Assembly (NCBI GenBank): GCA_002409625.1
Contig: DHNY01000005.1
Coordinates: forward strand, 1-53,017
Direction of reading: 5' to 3'
Length of the DNA: 53,017 nt
DNA from: Anaerolineaceae bacterium UBA5404
Lineage (GTDB): Bacteria > Chloroflexota > Anaerolineae > Anaerolineales > Anaerolineaceae
The position numbers and the translations under genes were made by a program. Positions within the stretch are counted from its first letter, which is position 1; every line of letters begins with the position of its first letter. The notes under the pieces were generated by a model. The model was given only the letters and a program-made list of their open reading frames with translations. It did not search any database and was not told the DNA's origin. Shown here one piece after another: positions 25,216 to 33,680 of this stretch.

Positions 25216-26202
25216 ATGAACATCTCGACCTTCAACAACAAAAAAGTGCTCATCACCGGCGGTTTAGGCTTCATCGGGTCTAACCTTGCCATTCAGCTCA
25301 TTGAAGCCGGCGCAAAAGTTACTTTGGTAGACAGCCTGATTCCCACCTATGGCGGCAACCTCTTCAACATCGAACCGGTAAAATACCGCGCAAGAATAAA
25401 TATCTCAGATGTTCGTGATCCTCATGCCATGAAACATCTGGTTGCGGGACAAGATTACCTCTTTAACCTTGCCGGACAAACCAGCCACCTTGACTCGATG
25501 GAAGCACCAGAAACCGACCTCAACATCAACGTGCTCGCCCAGCTACACATTTTGGAAGCCTGTCGTCATCACAACCCAGATGTGCGCTTGGTTTTTGCCA
25601 GTACCCGCCAAATTTACGGCAAACCGCTCCAAATTCCGGTTGATGAAAGCCATCCCCTAAACCCTGTGGATGTAAACGGCATCAACAAACTCGCCGGCGA
25701 GCAGTATCACCGCCTTTATTACGATGTTTACGGCATTCGCTCAAGCATTTTGCGTTTGACCAATACTTATGGTCCACGCATGCGCATTAAGGACGCTCGC
25801 CAAACTTTTCTGGGCATTTGGATCAGGCGGTTGCTTGAGGGTTTGCCCATGCAAATCTTTGGTGATGGCAACCAAGTGCGCGACTATAACTATGTTGAGG
25901 ATGTCGTTGACGCGCTTTTAATAACCGCCCTTTCTGATAATTCTTACGGGCAAGTTTACAACCTGGGCTCAGAAGAAGACCTGTCGCTTTCTAAAACCGC
26001 GCAAATTATGACCGAGATTCATGATGGCAGTTTTGAATATGTGCCATTCCCATCTTCCCGTAAATCCATTGATATAGGTGACTACCAGGGAAGTTTTGAG
26101 AAAATCAAATCTCAACTTGGTTGGTTGCCAAGAACCTCTTTCCGTGATGGCATGCGTGAAACCATCGCTTACTACAAACAATACTTGGAAAAATATCTGT
26201 AA
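25216..26202 (+). CDS. Extended-SDR NDP-sugar epimerase/dehydratase with altered active site
   Basis: 328-aa NAD-dependent nucleotide-sugar enzyme. The Rossmann start KVLITGGLGFIGSNLA binds NAD(P), and the DxxD-type adenosine loop, NLAGQTSHLDSM and VFASTRQIYGKP follow the extended-SDR pattern. The catalytic YxxxK appears as N154-GINK158: the Lys is retained, the Tyr is Asn. The Ser/Thr in STRQ is present. RVRD-type and EDVVDALL segments complete the fold. Probable role is in making the sugar used by the adjacent glycosyltransferase; its exact reaction is uncertain because of the substitution. Confidence 0.82.
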   Translation: MNISTFNNKKVLITGGLGFIGSNLAIQLIEAGAKVTLVDSLIPTYGGNLFNIEPVKYRARINISDVRDPHAMKHLVAGQDYLFNLAGQTSHLDSMEAPETDLNINVLAQLHILEACRHHNPDVRLVFASTRQIYGKPLQIPVDESHPLNPVDVNGINKLAGEQYHRLYYDVYGIRSSILRLTNTYGPRMRIKDARQTFLGIWIRRLLEGLPMQIFGDGNQVRDYNYVEDVVDALLITALSDNSYGQVYNLGSEEDLSLSKTAQIMTEIHDGSFEYVPFPSSRKSIDIGDYQGSFEKIKSQLGWLPRTSFRDGMRETIAYYKQYLEKYL

Positions 26203-26203
26203 T

Positions 26204-27316
26204 ATGAACAAAAAGCTCATCCCCGTTGCTGATCCGCATGCAAATTACCTAAGCCACAAAGCCACCATTGATTCTGCCATTCAAAAAGTGCTTGATAGTG
26301 GCTGGTATATCTTAGGCTCGGTCACGCGGGAATTTGAGCAAAATTTTGCCCAATTTATTGGCGTAAAACATTGTATCGGCGTCAATTCAGGCACAGACGC
26401 CATCGTTTTAGCCTTGCGCGCTTTAGACATTGGCGCGGGTGATGAGGTCATTACCGTTTCATTAACCGCAGTGGCAACCGTTGCCGCAATTGAGCTTGTG
26501 GGCGCCACACCAGTATTATGTGATATCGACCCAGAAACGCGCTGCATCGATCCTGCCAAAATTGAAGCATTGATTACTGAAAAAACCAAGGCTATTTTGC
26601 CGGTGCACCTTTACGGGCATCCAGCGGATATGAGCGCTTTAAAAGCAATCGCCGAACGCCATCAGCTTTACCTAATGGAAGATTGCGCCCAGGCACACGG
26701 TGCCCAGATCAACCAGCAAATGGTGGGCAGTTTTGGCGATGTTTCTTGCTTTAGCTTTTACCCAACCAAAAACCTCGGAGCCATTGGTGATGGTGGTGCC
26801 GTGTGCACCACTGACGATGCCCTGGCAGACAAGCTACGCTGGCTCCGCGAATATGGTTGGAAAGAGCGTTATATTAGTTCCTTTCAGGGCATGAACACCC
26901 GACTGGATGAAATCCAAGCCACCATTCTGAACGCAAAATTGGCTTATTTCGAAGAGGAAACCCTTAAAAGAATAGCCATCGCCGAAATCTATCATCAAGA
27001 GCTAGCCGATCTCGAATTGGTCTTACCAAGCGTCAAACCTGATTGTCGTCATGTCTATCATCTTTACGTTATTGAAACAGAGCGACGTGACCAGCTGCAA
27101 AGTTATCTCCGCGAACAGGCTATTGCCAGCGCCATTCATTACCCCCAAGCGGTTCATCAGCAACCAGCCTATCTCAATCGCCTGCCTGGATCCGACCAGC
27201 TTTCTACCACGGATGCGCTTATCCCCAGGATTCTCAGCTTACCCATGTATCCGGAGTTAAAGGCGGATGATCAGGCACGCGTTATCGAAGCAATTCGGGC
27301 TTTTTTCCTGCGATAA
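26204..27316 (+). CDS. DegT/DnrJ/EryC1-family sugar aminotransferase
   Basis: 370-aa PLP-dependent aminotransferase acting on keto-sugar nucleotides. PLP Lys189 lies in SFYPTKNLGAIGDGG; FIGVKHCIGVNSGTDAIVLALRAL and VHLYGHPADM with MEDCAQAHGA are standard. R-rich GMNTRLDEIQATIL contacts the substrate. The ATG at 26204 follows the epimerase stop by one base, so the pair is co-translated. Together with the epimerase it probably makes an amino-deoxy sugar for the surface glycan handled by the GT2/GtrA pair. Confidence 0.9.
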   Translation: MNKKLIPVADPHANYLSHKATIDSAIQKVLDSGWYILGSVTREFEQNFAQFIGVKHCIGVNSGTDAIVLALRALDIGAGDEVITVSLTAVATVAAIELVGATPVLCDIDPETRCIDPAKIEALITEKTKAILPVHLYGHPADMSALKAIAERHQLYLMEDCAQAHGAQINQQMVGSFGDVSCFSFYPTKNLGAIGDGGAVCTTDDALADKLRWLREYGWKERYISSFQGMNTRLDEIQATILNAKLAYFEEETLKRIAIAEIYHQELADLELVLPSVKPDCRHVYHLYVIETERRDQLQSYLREQAIASAIHYPQAVHQQPAYLNRLPGSDQLSTTDALIPRILSLPMYPELKADDQARVIEAIRAFFLR

Positions 27317-27389
27317 ACATTAGCTTTAAATCAAAAATCACTTTATCAACCTCAATTCAAGTCCCACGCGTGAAATTTATCGTTTCTAC

Positions 27390-27418
27390 TTGCATGAATT
27401 GAATGATGCATCTATAAT
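27390..27418 (+). promoter_or_regulatory. Promoter of the ribosomal protein S1 gene
   Basis: TTGCAT (27390-27395), 17 bp, TATAAT (27413-27418). Leader of about 28 nt including GGAG. Confidence 0.6.
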
Positions 27419-27452
27419 AAAACCAAATTAATTTAATTGGAGCTATTTTCTA

Positions 27453-28976
27453 ATGTCAGAAAACGACGCAGTAAGTGTGCAAGGGTCTCAATCGACCGAG
27501 AACCCTGAAGTTAACCCAGCCGATGAGGCTACTATCGATCCCCAAACCGGTGCAATTCAAGAACCTGTTGAAGAGAAAACTGAGCTTTCCATGGAAGACC
27601 TTATGGAACAACTCAACGACGATGTTTTTAGCATTGATTTGCCAAAAGCAGGAGAGATCCGCGATGGTATCATCGCCAGTATCTCTGAGGGTCAGATTTT
27701 AGTCAGTGTCGGAGCCAAATCAGAAGGTATCATCACCGGCAAAGAATACGAAGCCATTCCTGAAGATTTCTTAAATTCTTTGGAAGTTGGCAAAGCTATT
27801 CCTGTTTATGTCATCACCCCTGAAGATTCAAGTGGCAATCTCATCCTCTCATTCATCCGTGCAGTTGAAGAACAAAGCTGGAATGATGCTGAAGAGCTGA
27901 TGAAATCAGGCGAGTCATTCGACTCTAAAATTGTTGGTTACAACAAAGGTGGCCTGTTAGTTATGCTTTCCACTATTCGTGGCTTTATCCCTGCTTCACA
28001 GCTGAGCTTTAGCCGCCGATTGGGCATGACTGGTGATACACCCGAAGCAAAATATAAAGAAATGATTGGCCAGGACATCACTGTTTGCGTCATTGAAGTT
28101 GAACGTGATCGCCATCGCCTCATTCTCAGCGAGCGCGCAGCCAGCCCTGAAACCCGTGACCAAATTCGCGATATGATCCTGGAAGACCTCCAGGAAGGCG
28201 ACATCCGCAAAGGACGCATTACCAGCATTGCTGATTTTGGCGCTTTTGTTAACATTGGTGGTGCGGATGGCTTAGTTCACCTCTCAGAAATCACGTATGA
28301 CCACATCAACCACCCCAACGAAAAACTTGAGGTTGGTAAAGAAGTTAAAGTCAAAGTGATTAGTGTCGACCGTGATCGACGCCGCATCGGTCTCTCTATT
28401 CGCGCTTTAGAGCAAGACCCCTGGATTGAGCACGTCAAGGAATTGAGCGTTGGCCAATTGGTTGAAGCCGAAATCACCCGCCTGACCAGCTTTGGTGCTT
28501 TTGCCAAACTGATGGTTCCTGGTGATCTCGAAGGTCTTATCCACATCTCTGAAATTTCAGACCGCCGTGTGGACCACCCCAAAGCTGTTGTCAAATCTGG
28601 CGATCAGGTAACCTTGCGCATCCTCAAGATTGACGAAGAAGACCATCGCATCGGTTTGAGCCTGCGCCGTGTTGACTCAGCTGCCTATGCTGACCTCGAC
28701 TGGAAAACCCTCGCCGCTGATTTTGATCTGACTGGTGATGACGAAGGTGAAACCCTGGCAACCATCGTTGGTGAAGAACCCGTGGCAGAAGCAGAAGAAC
28801 TTGCCGAAGCTGTTGAAGAAAAAGCAGCAGAAGCTGTTGAAACTGCCCAGGAAGCGGTTGAAGAAGCTGCCGAAACCGTTGAAGAAGTTGCCGATGAGGC
28901 AGCAGAAGCAGTAGAAGAAGTCGTTGAAGATGTCATCGAAGAAGTCAATGAAGATGACGCGACACCCGAAGCATAA
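27453..28976 (+). CDS. rpsA: 30S ribosomal protein S1
   Basis: 507 aa with four S1 (OB-fold) domains, starting at about residues 66, 153, 247 and 333. The best conserved are KGRITSIADFGAFVNIGGADGLVHLSEI and VEAEITRLTSFGAFAKL. S1 helps mRNA loading on the ribosome. The last ~70 residues form an Ala/Glu-rich tail (EAEELAEAVEEKAAEAVE...) with a regular repeat that predicts a long acidic helix. Four domains instead of the six of E. coli is common outside Proteobacteria. In a genome with many leaderless starts, S1-dependent initiation may be limited to the leadered genes. Confidence 0.92.
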   Translation: MSENDAVSVQGSQSTENPEVNPADEATIDPQTGAIQEPVEEKTELSMEDLMEQLNDDVFSIDLPKAGEIRDGIIASISEGQILVSVGAKSEGIITGKEYEAIPEDFLNSLEVGKAIPVYVITPEDSSGNLILSFIRAVEEQSWNDAEELMKSGESFDSKIVGYNKGGLLVMLSTIRGFIPASQLSFSRRLGMTGDTPEAKYKEMIGQDITVCVIEVERDRHRLILSERAASPETRDQIRDMILEDLQEGDIRKGRITSIADFGAFVNIGGADGLVHLSEITYDHINHPNEKLEVGKEVKVKVISVDRDRRRIGLSIRALEQDPWIEHVKELSVGQLVEAEITRLTSFGAFAKLMVPGDLEGLIHISEISDRRVDHPKAVVKSGDQVTLRILKIDEEDHRIGLSLRRVDSAAYADLDWKTLAADFDLTGDDEGETLATIVGEEPVAEAEELAEAVEEKAAEAVETAQEAVEEAAETVEEVADEAAEAVEEVVEDVIEEVNEDDATPEA

Positions 28977-28996
28977 TAGCTCAACAAAAAAATCAG

Positions 28997-29026
28997 GCGC
29001 CGGGGAAAACCGGCGCTTTTTTTTTT
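28997..29026 (+). terminator. Intrinsic terminator after S1
   Basis: GCGCCGG (28997-29003) pairs with CCGGCGC (29010-29016), followed by ten T. Strong terminator; it separates S1 from the dipeptidase gene. Confidence 0.92.
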
Positions 29027-29040
29027 ATAGAGAGGACCCG

Positions 29041-30138
29041 ATGAACATTTTTTTGGACGCACACCAAGATCTTGCCTATAACATGCTTGCCCTAGGGCGT
29101 GATTACCGGCGCTCTGCCTTTGAAACCCGCCAACGCGAGATTGACAAACCTTTTATGGCATGGACCGATGACGCACTCATCGGTTGGCCAGAATACATGC
29201 AAGCCCGCGTTGCCCTCGTTTTTTCAACGCTTTTCGCCGCGCCAGCGCGTAGCATTGCTCCCGAAATGCGCGATTCCCAAATTTATGACACCCCGCAAGA
29301 AGCGCATCAGCTTTACAAACAACAATTAATGGCTTACCACCGGTTAAGCGATGAAAGCCCAGACCAATTCCGCCTTATTCGAACGCAAACTGAGCTCACC
29401 CAACATCTCGAAAAATGGGCAAACCTTGACCCTAGCCAAACCCCACAGTTGCCAGTTGGTTTAATTGGACTTATGGAGGGTGCTGAAGGTATCCTCAGTC
29501 TTGATGAATTGCCAGAATGGTGGGAATTGGGCATCCGCATCATTGGGCCCGCCTGGCGCTCAAACCGCTATACCGGTGGCTCTCAGGAACCTGGTCCGCT
29601 GACCCAAGACGGCAAAGCACTCGTGGACGCCATGGCTGAGCATGGTTTTGTGCTGGATATTTCCCACATGGACGAAGAGGCCGCTCTACAAGCCATAGAT
29701 CGCTATGAAGGCACGATCATCGCCAGCCATGCCAACCTCGCCCACCTCGTTGAAGGTTACCAAGGCAATCGCTTACTGAGCATGCAGCAATTGGACGCCT
29801 TGCTTGAGCGCGATGCCATCATCGGTGTTGTGCCTTGTAACAACTTTTTGCGCCGGGGCTGGAAAGAAACCGGCGGAAAAGCTTCCGTCAGCCTGCGGCT
29901 GGCAGCAGAGCAAATTGACGCAATTTGCCAACGCGCCGGCAACAGCAAGCATGTTGGACTAGGTACAGATTTTGACGGCGGCATCGGTTTGCAATCAGTT
30001 CCCGCAGAAATTGACACCATCGCGGACCTGCCCAAAATCAACACCTTTCTCGAGGAAATGGGATACACCGCCAGTCAAATTGAGGATATCAATTATCGCA
30101 ATTTCCTGAATATGATACAATCAGTCTTACCAGCATAG
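29041..30138 (+). CDS. Membrane dipeptidase family (M19) zinc hydrolase
   Basis: 365-aa amidohydrolase-fold dipeptidase resembling renal/membrane dipeptidase. The metal ligands appear in DAHQD (7-11, the HxD motif), GLMEGAEGILS (bridging Glu), DISHMDEEA and IASHANL; HVGLGTDFDGG closes the site. No signal peptide, so it is probably cytoplasmic despite the family name. It hydrolyses short peptides, probably downstream of the secreted peptidases in this window. AGAGGA lies 4 nt before the ATG at 29041; an upstream extension of the frame overlaps the S1 terminator and is rejected. Confidence 0.9.
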   Translation: MNIFLDAHQDLAYNMLALGRDYRRSAFETRQREIDKPFMAWTDDALIGWPEYMQARVALVFSTLFAAPARSIAPEMRDSQIYDTPQEAHQLYKQQLMAYHRLSDESPDQFRLIRTQTELTQHLEKWANLDPSQTPQLPVGLIGLMEGAEGILSLDELPEWWELGIRIIGPAWRSNRYTGGSQEPGPLTQDGKALVDAMAEHGFVLDISHMDEEAALQAIDRYEGTIIASHANLAHLVEGYQGNRLLSMQQLDALLERDAIIGVVPCNNFLRRGWKETGGKASVSLRLAAEQIDAICQRAGNSKHVGLGTDFDGGIGLQSVPAEIDTIADLPKINTFLEEMGYTASQIEDINYRNFLNMIQSVLPA

Positions 30139-30147
30139 GGAATAAGC

Positions 30148-30639
30148 ATGAGCAAAGAAGTTCGCGACGTACTATTTGATCCAGCAAACAAACCAGAACC
30201 AAACCACCATGGTTTTCCGCTTTATAAGGTTCGCCTTGGCTTAACTTTTGTTTTCGTTGGATTCCTGATCTTTCTATTCGGACTACGTCCTGATCTCTTT
30301 GGGCTCGACCGGGGACGCTCAATCGGTCTCATCCAAATCATCACCATACTCCTGGGGCTGGGCATCATGACCTGGTCTGGTACCATCATCTTGCGCGGCT
30401 TGTGGAATGGCAACAAAAAAACCATCGTTGGCGATTTTGGCTCACGCGTGATTGCCACCGGTTTTGTCATTTGCTCTTTTGCCGCTTTAGCTGATGCCTT
30501 TGGTTTGGGCACTAACCCACTCTCAAACGTCCTCTTGGGCACATTGCAAAGCTATGGCTTAATGGTGGGCATTTTTGTGGTTTGTATTGGCTTACTGATG
30601 CTCATCAAACCAAAACAAAAAAAGCCAGAAGACGATTAA
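30148..30639 (+). CDS. Four-helix membrane protein, function unknown
   Basis: 163 aa with a charged N-terminus, four hydrophobic helices (about 33-47, 61-85, 103-118 and 137-155) and a charged C-tail (KPKQKKPEDD). No motif identifies a family. It follows the dipeptidase by 9 nt with GGGA before the ATG, so the two are probably co-transcribed, and a terminator closes the unit. Confidence 0.7.
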   Translation: MSKEVRDVLFDPANKPEPNHHGFPLYKVRLGLTFVFVGFLIFLFGLRPDLFGLDRGRSIGLIQIITILLGLGIMTWSGTIILRGLWNGNKKTIVGDFGSRVIATGFVICSFAALADAFGLGTNPLSNVLLGTLQSYGLMVGIFVVCIGLLMLIKPKQKKPEDD

Positions 30640-30657
30640 AGCTACACACCAAAAGCT

Positions 30658-30682
30658 AAGCCCTGTCATAAGGGCTTTTTTG
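30658..30682 (+). terminator. Intrinsic terminator
   Basis: AAGCCCT (30658-30664) pairs with AGGGCTT (30671-30677), followed by T residues. It ends the dipeptidase/membrane-protein unit. Confidence 0.82.
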
Positions 30683-30690
30683 TTGCTTAC

Positions 30691-30699
30691 TGTTATAAT
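30691..30699 (+). promoter_or_regulatory. Extended -10 promoter of the M16/acpS operon
   Basis: TGTTATAAT, a perfect extended -10, 29 nt before the ATG at 30729. The -35 position falls in the preceding terminator hairpin. Confidence 0.5.
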
Positions 30700-30728
30700 T
30701 CTGGGACTAAATACTGAGATATTCACCT

Positions 30729-32012
30729 ATGAAAGATAACCTTATTCAAACACAGCTTTCAAACGGCTTACGCATTTCCCTTAAAGAAATTCATACCGCG
30801 CCAATCGTCAGTGTTTGGTGCTGGTATGACATTGGCTCACGCAACGAGGTGCCCGGAAAAACCGGCGTCAGCCATTGGGTTGAGCATATGCAATTCAAAG
30901 GCACCAAGACTATGAGCGGACAAGAAATGGATCATGCCATTGCTCGCGTCGGTGGCTATTGGAACGCTATGACCAGCTCCGATTGGACCACTTACCTGGA
31001 AACTTTGCCTTCGAACCATATCGATCTCGCGCTCAAAATTGAAGCCGACCGTATGCAAAACAGCCTCTTTGACCCTGAAGATGTCGAAATGGAACGCACC
31101 GTCATCCTTTCTGAGCGCGAAGGCGCAGAAAATGACCCACTCTTCTTACTGGGCGAAGCCACTGAAGCACTGGCTTTCAAGCAGCACCCCTATCGCAATG
31201 AAGTTCTGGGTTTTCAGCGGGATGTGGAAACCATGACCCGCGATGACCTCTACGGACACTATCAAAACTACTATCAACCCGCCAATGCCCGGCTTTGTGT
31301 CGCTGGAGATTTTGACAGCCAAAACCTTCTAAAGAAAATCGAAGCTCTTTTTGGCAATATTCCATCCAATAACATCGTTTCCAATATCCCCAAGCCTGAA
31401 GAAACCCTTTCCGAAGCCAACCGGATTGAACTGCAAGGACCAGGTGAAGCTCATTTTGCCCAAATCGTTTACCGCTCACCTGCCGCGAACACCGATGACT
31501 TCTTCGCTTACACCATTCTGGACAGCCTTTTAGCAGGTCCAAGCTCGCTAAACATGTTCGGCAGTGGCAGTATCAGCAATCGCACCAGCCGACTTTATAA
31601 AAGCCTGGTTGAAACCGAAATGGTTGCTGGCGTTTTTGGCGGGATCAACGCCACCATTGACCCAGGCACCTATGCCATTACCCTTATTGGCAGACCCGAT
31701 CGCGACTCAGAAGAGGTGCTCAAACACTTTGACCAGCAGATTGAAGACCTTCAAAAGGGTAATATCCAAGCCCAGGAAATTGAACGCGCGGTCAAACAAG
31801 CGAAAGCGCTTTTCGTTTACGGCTCAGACAACATCACCAATCAAGCCTTTTGGCTGGGATATGCGCCAAGCTTTGCAGATTATGACTGGTTCCGTCATTA
31901 TGTGGATAATTTACAAGCGGTCACGCCAGAGCAGGTTGCGCAAATCGTGCAAAAATACTTCTCTCCCAACAATCGTGTGATTGGTTTTTACAATCCGGTG
32001 AAAGGTTTTTAG
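30729..32012 (+). CDS. M16-family zinc peptidase, catalytic subunit
   Basis: 427-aa M16B-type peptidase (processing-peptidase/PqqL-like). The inverted zinc motif HWVEHMQF (HxxEH) lies near residues 48-52, with the third-ligand Glu in VEMERTVILSEREGAEND. It has no signal peptide and should form a clamshell with the next protein, degrading short unstructured peptides. It is followed 2 nt later by its partner. No strong Shine-Dalgarno is visible before the ATG. Confidence 0.92.
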   Translation: MKDNLIQTQLSNGLRISLKEIHTAPIVSVWCWYDIGSRNEVPGKTGVSHWVEHMQFKGTKTMSGQEMDHAIARVGGYWNAMTSSDWTTYLETLPSNHIDLALKIEADRMQNSLFDPEDVEMERTVILSEREGAENDPLFLLGEATEALAFKQHPYRNEVLGFQRDVETMTRDDLYGHYQNYYQPANARLCVAGDFDSQNLLKKIEALFGNIPSNNIVSNIPKPEETLSEANRIELQGPGEAHFAQIVYRSPAANTDDFFAYTILDSLLAGPSSLNMFGSGSISNRTSRLYKSLVETEMVAGVFGGINATIDPGTYAITLIGRPDRDSEEVLKHFDQQIEDLQKGNIQAQEIERAVKQAKALFVYGSDNITNQAFWLGYAPSFADYDWFRHYVDNLQAVTPEQVAQIVQKYFSPNNRVIGFYNPVKGF

Positions 32013-32014
32013 TC

Positions 32015-33295
32015 ATGGCAAATCTCACAAAAAACCTCCCTAACGCCAACAACATTTTACGGAAGCAATTGAAAAATGGTGCCACCATGCTGGCATGGCA
32101 TAACCCAACCAGTCCCGCTATCGTTTTTCAAGGGCTCTTGACACCGGGCACAATGGCCGACAGGCATGGAAAGTTCGGGCTTGCCAATCTAACCGCCGCC
32201 ATGCTGATGACCGGCACTCAAAAGCATGATTTTCAGGCATTACACGAGAAAATTGAGAGCCTTGGCGCGTCAATAAACGTTCAAGCCGGCAAACTTGCCA
32301 CCAGCTTTAGCTTGCAATGCCTGTCGGAAGACTTGCCCAGCATTCTCGATTTGCTCGTTGAGGTGCTCAGTCAACCCAGCTTTCCGGAAAATCACTTTAA
32401 CAGAATCAAGACGCAAATCCTCACCAGCATTGCCATCCGAGCGCAAGATACCGGTGCCATGGCAGGCGATGCTTTTGATCGTGCCTTTTTTGACAGCCAC
32501 CCCTATGCGATTCCAACCATTGGCTACGCGCAAGATATCGTCGGCATAGAACTCGAAGATCTCAAAGCATTTCATGCTGACTTTTTTGCACCCCACACCG
32601 CCCTTTTGACGGTTTCTGGCGGCTTGGCGCCTGATCGCGTCGCAGACATGCTTGAGAATAGCTTTGGCGCATGGCAAAAAACAACCTTCAAAACACAGCC
32701 CGACCTTCCTGAATTTATTGCCCCACAAAAAGCACTTCGGGAGCATGTTGCCATGGCTGAAAAAAGTCAAACAGACCTTATCATTGGCGTTCTGGCACCA
32801 AAAACCCAAAGTGAAGACATTTATGCAGCCATGATTGGCAACAACATTCTAGGGCAATTTGGTATGATGGGCCGCGTTGGTGATTCCGTGCGCGAAAAAG
32901 CCGGCTTAGCCTATTATGTGCAAAGCGCGCTTGGGAGTGGTCTCGGACCCACACCATGGCAGGTTTTTGCCGGTGTCAACCCAGATAATCTGGATAGAGC
33001 CATTTCCCTCATCAAAGACGAACTTAAGCGTTTTGCCAACGAAGTCGTGAGCACACAAGAATTGGAAGACAGTCGTGCCCAGATGATCGGCAGACAACCG
33101 CTCGCGCTGGAAACCAATGTGGGCATTACCCGCGCCTTACTTAGCATCGAGCGCTATCAACTTGGGCTTAACCACTTGCAGGAATTGCCAGATAAACTCA
33201 AAGCCATCAGCAAGCAAGATGTTTTGGCTGTGGCGCATAAATACTGGGATCTTGACCGCCTCACCATCGTCTCGGCAGGAAGGGAACTGACATGA
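32015..33295 (+). CDS. M16-family peptidase homologue, non-catalytic partner
   Basis: 426-aa M16 relative lacking the zinc motif: the position of HxxEH reads GLANLTAAMLMTG. The second-half signature of the family (REKAGLAYYVQSALGSGLG, with the Arg/Tyr substrate-binding motif) is kept. Such catalytic/non-catalytic pairs form heterodimeric processing peptidases, so the two adjacent genes are probably subunits of one enzyme. Its stop overlaps the acpS start by 4 nt. Confidence 0.9.
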   Translation: MANLTKNLPNANNILRKQLKNGATMLAWHNPTSPAIVFQGLLTPGTMADRHGKFGLANLTAAMLMTGTQKHDFQALHEKIESLGASINVQAGKLATSFSLQCLSEDLPSILDLLVEVLSQPSFPENHFNRIKTQILTSIAIRAQDTGAMAGDAFDRAFFDSHPYAIPTIGYAQDIVGIELEDLKAFHADFFAPHTALLTVSGGLAPDRVADMLENSFGAWQKTTFKTQPDLPEFIAPQKALREHVAMAEKSQTDLIIGVLAPKTQSEDIYAAMIGNNILGQFGMMGRVGDSVREKAGLAYYVQSALGSGLGPTPWQVFAGVNPDNLDRAISLIKDELKRFANEVVSTQELEDSRAQMIGRQPLALETNVGITRALLSIERYQLGLNHLQELPDKLKAISKQDVLAVAHKYWDLDRLTIVSAGRELT

Positions 33296-33672
33296 TTAAA
33301 TGTGGCGTTGATATCGTGAGGGTTAACCGTCTTGCCGAAGTCAACCCCAGGATTCGCGCGCGTTTTATTCAGCGGGTGTTCACCGAACGAGAACAAGCTC
33401 AAATGCGCGAAAGCTTTGAGGGGCTCTCAGGACTTTTCGCTGCAAAGGAAGCTGTTTCAAAGGCTTTAGGCACAGGCATCGGCAAAGTTGCCTGGCGTGA
33501 TATAGAAATTGTGCATTTACCCAGCGGTGAGCCAACCGTGCAACTGTATGGTATGGCAGCCGATGTGGCAGAAGCCAAAGCTCTGCATGAATGGGCAGTT
33601 TCCATCAGTCACGACGGTGGCATGGCAATAGCCATGGCAGTTGCCACATCAAAATCAGAGCCAAAAGAATAA
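33292..33672 (+). CDS. acpS: Holo-[acyl-carrier-protein] synthase
   Basis: 126-aa phosphopantetheinyl transferase that moves the 4'-phosphopantetheine of CoA onto the ACP serine. The signature KCGVDIVRVNRL carries the Mg ligand Asp, and LFAAKEAVSKALGTG supplies the Glu and Lys of the active site; SISHDGGMAIA ends the fold. It overlaps the M16 partner gene by 4 nt, so expression is coupled, though the functions are unrelated. Confidence 0.94.
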   Translation: MIKCGVDIVRVNRLAEVNPRIRARFIQRVFTEREQAQMRESFEGLSGLFAAKEAVSKALGTGIGKVAWRDIEIVHLPSGEPTVQLYGMAADVAEAKALHEWAVSISHDGGMAIAMAVATSKSEPKE

Positions 33673-33680
33673 ACCTTGCT

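Noticed and set aside
26078..26203. Upstream extension of the DegT aminotransferase frame
   Set aside because: It lies inside the SDR gene; the family begins at the ATG at 26204, one base after the SDR stop.
28685..29062. Ser/Ala-rich antisense frame over the S1 tail
   Set aside because: It mirrors the repetitive Ala/Glu codons of the S1 tail and has no independent support.
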